Notes under the pieces: generated by a model
Told to the model about the DNA's origin: nothing
Database searches by the model: none
What the model saw: the letters and a program-made list of their open reading frames with translations, nothing else
Program-made: the position numbers and the translations under genes
Shown: piece by piece, positions 61,174 to 64,000 of the stretch
How the letters are laid out: each line of letters starts with the position of its first letter
How positions within the stretch are numbered: the first letter of the stretch is position 1
Assembly: GCF_000143685.1 (NCBI RefSeq)
Contig: NC_014328.1
Location: forward strand, 3,410,001 to 3,474,000
Direction of reading: 5' to 3'
Origin: Clostridium ljungdahlii DSM 13528
GTDB taxonomy: Bacteria > Bacillota > Clostridia > Clostridiales > Clostridiaceae
Length of the DNA stretch: 64,000 nt

Positions 61174-61905
61174 TTAGCTAAATAAATCGATCTTTAACTC
61201 TTTATCTGCAATATATACTGGCTTTCCAGTTAACTTTTCAATTTCTTCTCTAAATTGATCCTCATTACTGTTGTCATTGCTTAAATGCAATAAAACTATT
61301 TCCTTAGTTTTACTTAAGTCTGTAACCTTTAAAAATTCTTTAACATTATCAAAACTGAAATGTGATTTTAACAACCTATTGGCCAACACAGAATGTACCA
61401 ATCCAGCTTCAATATTCCTATTTAAAATATCCATGCTGTAGTTACATTCGATCATAATGTGATTAAGCCCTGAAAACTTGTATTGACAATAATAGCTGTC
61501 AGTAATAAATAACATTTTTCCAAAATCACTATGATATATTAAAAATCCTAAAGGATCTGCTGCATCATGCTGAGTCTTTATAGGTAATATTGTAAATTGA
61601 CCTATATTAAATTGTTCCTCGGCTCTAATTATTTTTGCCCTATAGTTTTTAATATTTATTGCTTTCAATGTTTCCTCACTTGTATAAACATCTATTGCAT
61701 TGTTTAATACATCATTTACTGCTTTACTGTGGTCTTTATGTTCGTGACTAATCAAACACCCCACAACATTTCTTAAATCAAAATTTAAGCCTTTTAAAAT
61801 AGTCTTGTAAGATAATCCACATTCAATAATCAAAGTTTCATCTTTATTTTGGAGTAAATAGCAGTTACCACTGCTACCACTCCCTAGCACTTTAAGTTTC
61901 ATCAA
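61174..61905 (-). CDS. MBL-fold metallohydrolase (phage)
   Basis: 243 aa. GSGSSGNCYLLQNKDETLII, then SHEHKDHSKAV (HxHxDH zinc site), and downstream His in LLHLSNDN. Close to the YycJ/WalJ-type nuclease-like MBL group. Such genes commonly follow recT in Firmicute phages; probably a DNA-processing role. Overlaps recT by 4 bp. Confidence 0.88.
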   Translation of the reverse strand: MMKLKVLGSGSSGNCYLLQNKDETLIIECGLSYKTILKGLNFDLRNVVGCLISHEHKDHSKAVNDVLNNAIDVYTSEETLKAINIKNYRAKIIRAEEQFNIGQFTILPIKTQHDAADPLGFLIYHSDFGKMLFITDSYYCQYKFSGLNHIMIECNYSMDILNRNIEAGLVHSVLANRLLKSHFSFDNVKEFLKVTDLSKTKEIVLLHLSNDNSNEDQFREEIEKLTGKPVYIADKELKIDLFS

Positions 61906-62855
61906 AACCCTGGTCCTTCCACTTCAGTCTTCTCTAAGCTATCTTTATTACTGTCTTCATCTGACTGTACATCTTTAGGCTTAACATCAATTATGTTTTT
62001 AGATTTATCTTTACTGTTCTGATCCTGATTTTCACGTACCTCAACATCTATTTTCTTTTTATTAGCGTTGTCTTTTATTTCTTCTTTAACCTCGTATTCA
62101 ACATTGCCTACCATATCTTTTTCATCATAGGCTTTATCCGTGTTATTAAAAGCTTCAATTAAAAGGTCGCTATCATCTGAAGTGTTTGCATACATCTTAC
62201 AAGCCCTGTTTATTACTGTTTTCTTCGCCATTTCATCAGTAAAATTATTATGAGCTTTTGATTTTCCTGTCTTATAAGCAATACCTTGTCCCCATGCCTT
62301 TTGTATCTGATTAATGTTCATTACCTCAGTATGAATAGGACCGTTCTCTCCAATTACTACTGCAAACGCACCTTTGATTTTATTAATATCTATATTTTCA
62401 AACTTAGGATTAAATTTGCTAATGTTTAGCGTTGCTGTATCCAAATCATATGTTTCTTCAAATTCATCACCTTCATATATACAGTAAGCTTTTATATCCT
62501 TGACTCCTTCTAATCTTTTAGTTACTGCTACAGTCCCCATATAGCTTCTCATAAGCTGTAGCTGTTTTCCGTATACTACAAAATAACATTGCTTCTTAGC
62601 AGGTGTTAATCCCTGTAGACACATATCATATAATGAACCTATAATTGAGTTCTTAGTACATACTTCAAGTGCAGGTTTATCATTCTTATCTTTGACCTCT
62701 TGGAGCTGCAGCCATGCACTATTAAGTGCATTAGCTACAGAATAATTTTTGGGGAAAACTATCTCATTATTTTTTCTTAATTCATTAATCTTCGTTGTTA
62801 CTTGGTTTAAAGCATCTTCCTTAGCCAAAGTTAAAGCTGTATTTTCACTTGTCAT
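61902..62855 (-). CDS. recT: RecT single-strand annealing protein
   Basis: 317 aa. RecT domain to about residue 230: NALNSAWLQLQEVKDKNDKP, MCLQGLTPAKKQCYFVVYGK, LQLMRSYMGTVAVTKRLEGV. The tail is acidic and Lys-rich, disordered. Anneals single strands for phage recombination with the exonuclease partner, here probably the SbcC-like complex upstream. Confidence 0.92.
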   Translation of the reverse strand: MTSENTALTLAKEDALNQVTTKINELRKNNEIVFPKNYSVANALNSAWLQLQEVKDKNDKPALEVCTKNSIIGSLYDMCLQGLTPAKKQCYFVVYGKQLQLMRSYMGTVAVTKRLEGVKDIKAYCIYEGDEFEETYDLDTATLNISKFNPKFENIDINKIKGAFAVVIGENGPIHTEVMNINQIQKAWGQGIAYKTGKSKAHNNFTDEMAKKTVINRACKMYANTSDDSDLLIEAFNNTDKAYDEKDMVGNVEYEVKEEIKDNANKKKIDVEVRENQDQNSKDKSKNIIDVKPKDVQSDEDSNKDSLEKTEVEGPGF

Positions 62856-62881
62856 TTCGTATCACCCTTTCTTTGAATTTA

Positions 62882-64000
62882 TCAACCTGCTAATTCTGTT
62901 TCTTCTACTTCCGAACTATTCTCAACTCTTAATTTCTTATCCATACCACTTACAACCAAATTAATTATTTGACTTTCTGTATCTATAAGCCTTGTGGTGC
63001 TTTCCCTGTTATCTATAAATATAGGAGCTTTAATTTCATAATGATTTGATAGTGTATTTATAATATCTATTCCAGCATTAATTCTGGCACCTGAGTTCAA
63101 GTTTGTTGAGAACGGAACCCCATCTATAAGAGGCTCACAATCCTCTTCAATCCCTCCGTTAACTTGGGCTTTAAAGAACCTAAACTTAACATATTTAAAC
63201 TTAGAATTTATACTTGATTCCATAAGTTTAACTTTAGTTTTTATAAATTCATCACACATAAAATCTTGCTTTTCAAGGTCCGCAATTTGCTGTGCTAGAG
63301 CCTTTTCCTTATCCTGAAGTTCTTTAATCCTTGCATTTGTTCTATCATTAATTTCTTCATATTTTAAATCTTGATTGATATGTTCAAGTTCCATCTGTAA
63401 ATTCTGCTTTTTCTCCTTCAATATATCAACTTGTGAATCTTTTTCTATTGGCCTAGATAACTCAGTTTCAAGTGCTTCTATCTGCTTTAATGTATTCTGA
63501 TATTCTTTATTACTATTAAGATCAACAACTGCCTTAAAATTATCAAATTTACTTTGTAATTCATCCTTTTTATTATTAAAATCATCTAATTTTTTAAGTA
63601 ATCCTTCTAATTCAGATTCATTTTCAGATATCTTTTTCTTATGCTTCTCAATTTCATCTGCCTTATTACTGCCCTTTCTAGTTATCTCTTTAAGAACTTT
63701 TGATTTATTTTGTTTAAAATTTTCTTCTAATTCCTGTTTGTGTTTTTCAACATCTTCATCATCAAAAGGCCTTTTACACAAAGGACATATGCGAGCATCT
63801 TCCGGAAGTTCAAATGATTTATTGTTTTCCTCATACCACTCTTTCCTTAAATTTTTAACATCAGTTTCAAGCGTTTTTATTAAATTAAGGTTATTATTTT
63901 TTTCAGATTCAATTGATTTGACATGAAATTTAATATCAGCTATTTCACCAGTAATACTGTATAATTCCTCTGCTATTTTGTCTTTACCACTTCCGGATTT
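62882..64000 (-). CDS. SbcC/SMC-like ATPase, partial at the right edge
   Basis: The frame is open to the window edge (about 372 codons, N terminus missing). Order: coiled coil, zinc-hook ICPLCKRPF (CxxC near 63780), a long second coiled coil, and the C-terminal ATPase lobe with FSTNLNSGARINAGIDI (signature) and APIFIDNRES (Walker B; the usual second acidic residue appears as Asn/Arg-Glu). Rad50-like protein of the phage recombination module, with RecT next. The Walker A is beyond the edge. Confidence 0.85.
   Translation of the reverse strand, partial: KSGSGKDKIAEELYSITGEIADIKFHVKSIESEKNNNLNLIKTLETDVKNLRKEWYEENNKSFELPEDARICPLCKRPFDDEDVEKHKQELEENFKQNKSKVLKEITRKGSNKADEIEKHKKKISENESELEGLLKKLDDFNNKKDELQSKFDNFKAVVDLNSNKEYQNTLKQIEALETELSRPIEKDSQVDILKEKKQNLQMELEHINQDLKYEEINDRTNARIKELQDKEKALAQQIADLEKQDFMCDEFIKTKVKLMESSINSKFKYVKFRFFKAQVNGGIEEDCEPLIDGVPFSTNLNSGARINAGIDIINTLSNHYEIKAPIFIDNRESTTRLIDTESQIINLVVSGMDKKLRVENSSEVEETELAG

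Noticed and set aside
1..64000. CRISPR arrays, tRNA or rRNA genes, integrase, attachment sites
   Set aside because: No regularly spaced repeats, cloverleaf or integrase pattern noticed; the prophage's right end is outside the window, so attachment sites cannot be matched.

Overview
The window is AT-rich DNA from an anaerobic, spore-forming Firmicute, most likely a Clostridium. The signs are an alpha/beta-type small acid-soluble spore protein, strong GGAGG-type ribosome binding sites, frequent TTG/GTG starts, a guanidine-I riboswitch and clostridial-type prophage genes. It has two halves: a chromosomal accessory region (about 1-20.8 kb) and most of a siphovirus-type prophage (about 20.9-64 kb, running off the right edge) read almost entirely from the minus strand.

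Chromosomal half. In order: an alpha/beta hydrolase with two small genes; a gutted MBL-fold gene; a divergent LysR/MFS-efflux pair; a PhzF-like enzyme; an Amidase_6 protein; a cluster of small membrane proteins and DUF4829-type lipoproteins; a Cys-rich DUF6485-type protein; a SASP; a membrane diguanylate cyclase behind a perfect 24-bp inverted repeat; a deleted and frameshifted DNA adenine methylase; a guanidine-I riboswitch with its Gdx/SugE exporter; a free-standing B3/B4 editing-domain protein; a radical SAM protein; a flavin-type oxidoreductase; and an IS110-family element with a structured 5' noncoding end. Two small hydrophobic-peptide genes (11.7 and 19.5 kb) each face a short convergent RNA, as in clostridial type I toxin-antitoxin loci.

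Prophage half, in transcription order (right to left). SbcC-like ATPase (partial), RecT, MBL hydrolase, replisome organizer/DnaD, small genes, DUF1064 protein, degenerate phage metallopeptidase, an XRE switch, and an ArpU/RinA-like late regulator. Then a cargo stretch (47-55.3 kb): an XRE-ImmA three-gene cassette, a 34-aa peptide, a structured RNA, two secreted proteins (one with cohesin- and dockerin-like parts), HicAB, and KTSC and BC1881 proteins. Then packaging, head, tail and lysis: TerS, an HNH endonuclease inserted at the start of terL, TerL, portal, MuF protein, scaffold, capsid, connectors, tail tube, chaperones, tape measure, Dit/Tal, baseplate and fibre genes, XhlA, amidase, holin.

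The most notable signals are: (1) the MuF head protein ends in a DUF6883 domain and is followed directly by a DUF4926 gene, a likely phage-borne toxin-immunity pair; (2) four dispersed copies of an unrecognised 140-190-nt structured RNA, each with its own sigma-A-like promoter, compensatory stem changes and a closing hairpin; (3) terL carries an HNH insertion with a duplicated 5' end and a frame break inside its P-loop, so the prophage may be packaging-defective; (4) a tail gene of about 644 codons is split by a single in-frame TAA. No tRNA, rRNA, CRISPR array, integrase or attachment site was identified.
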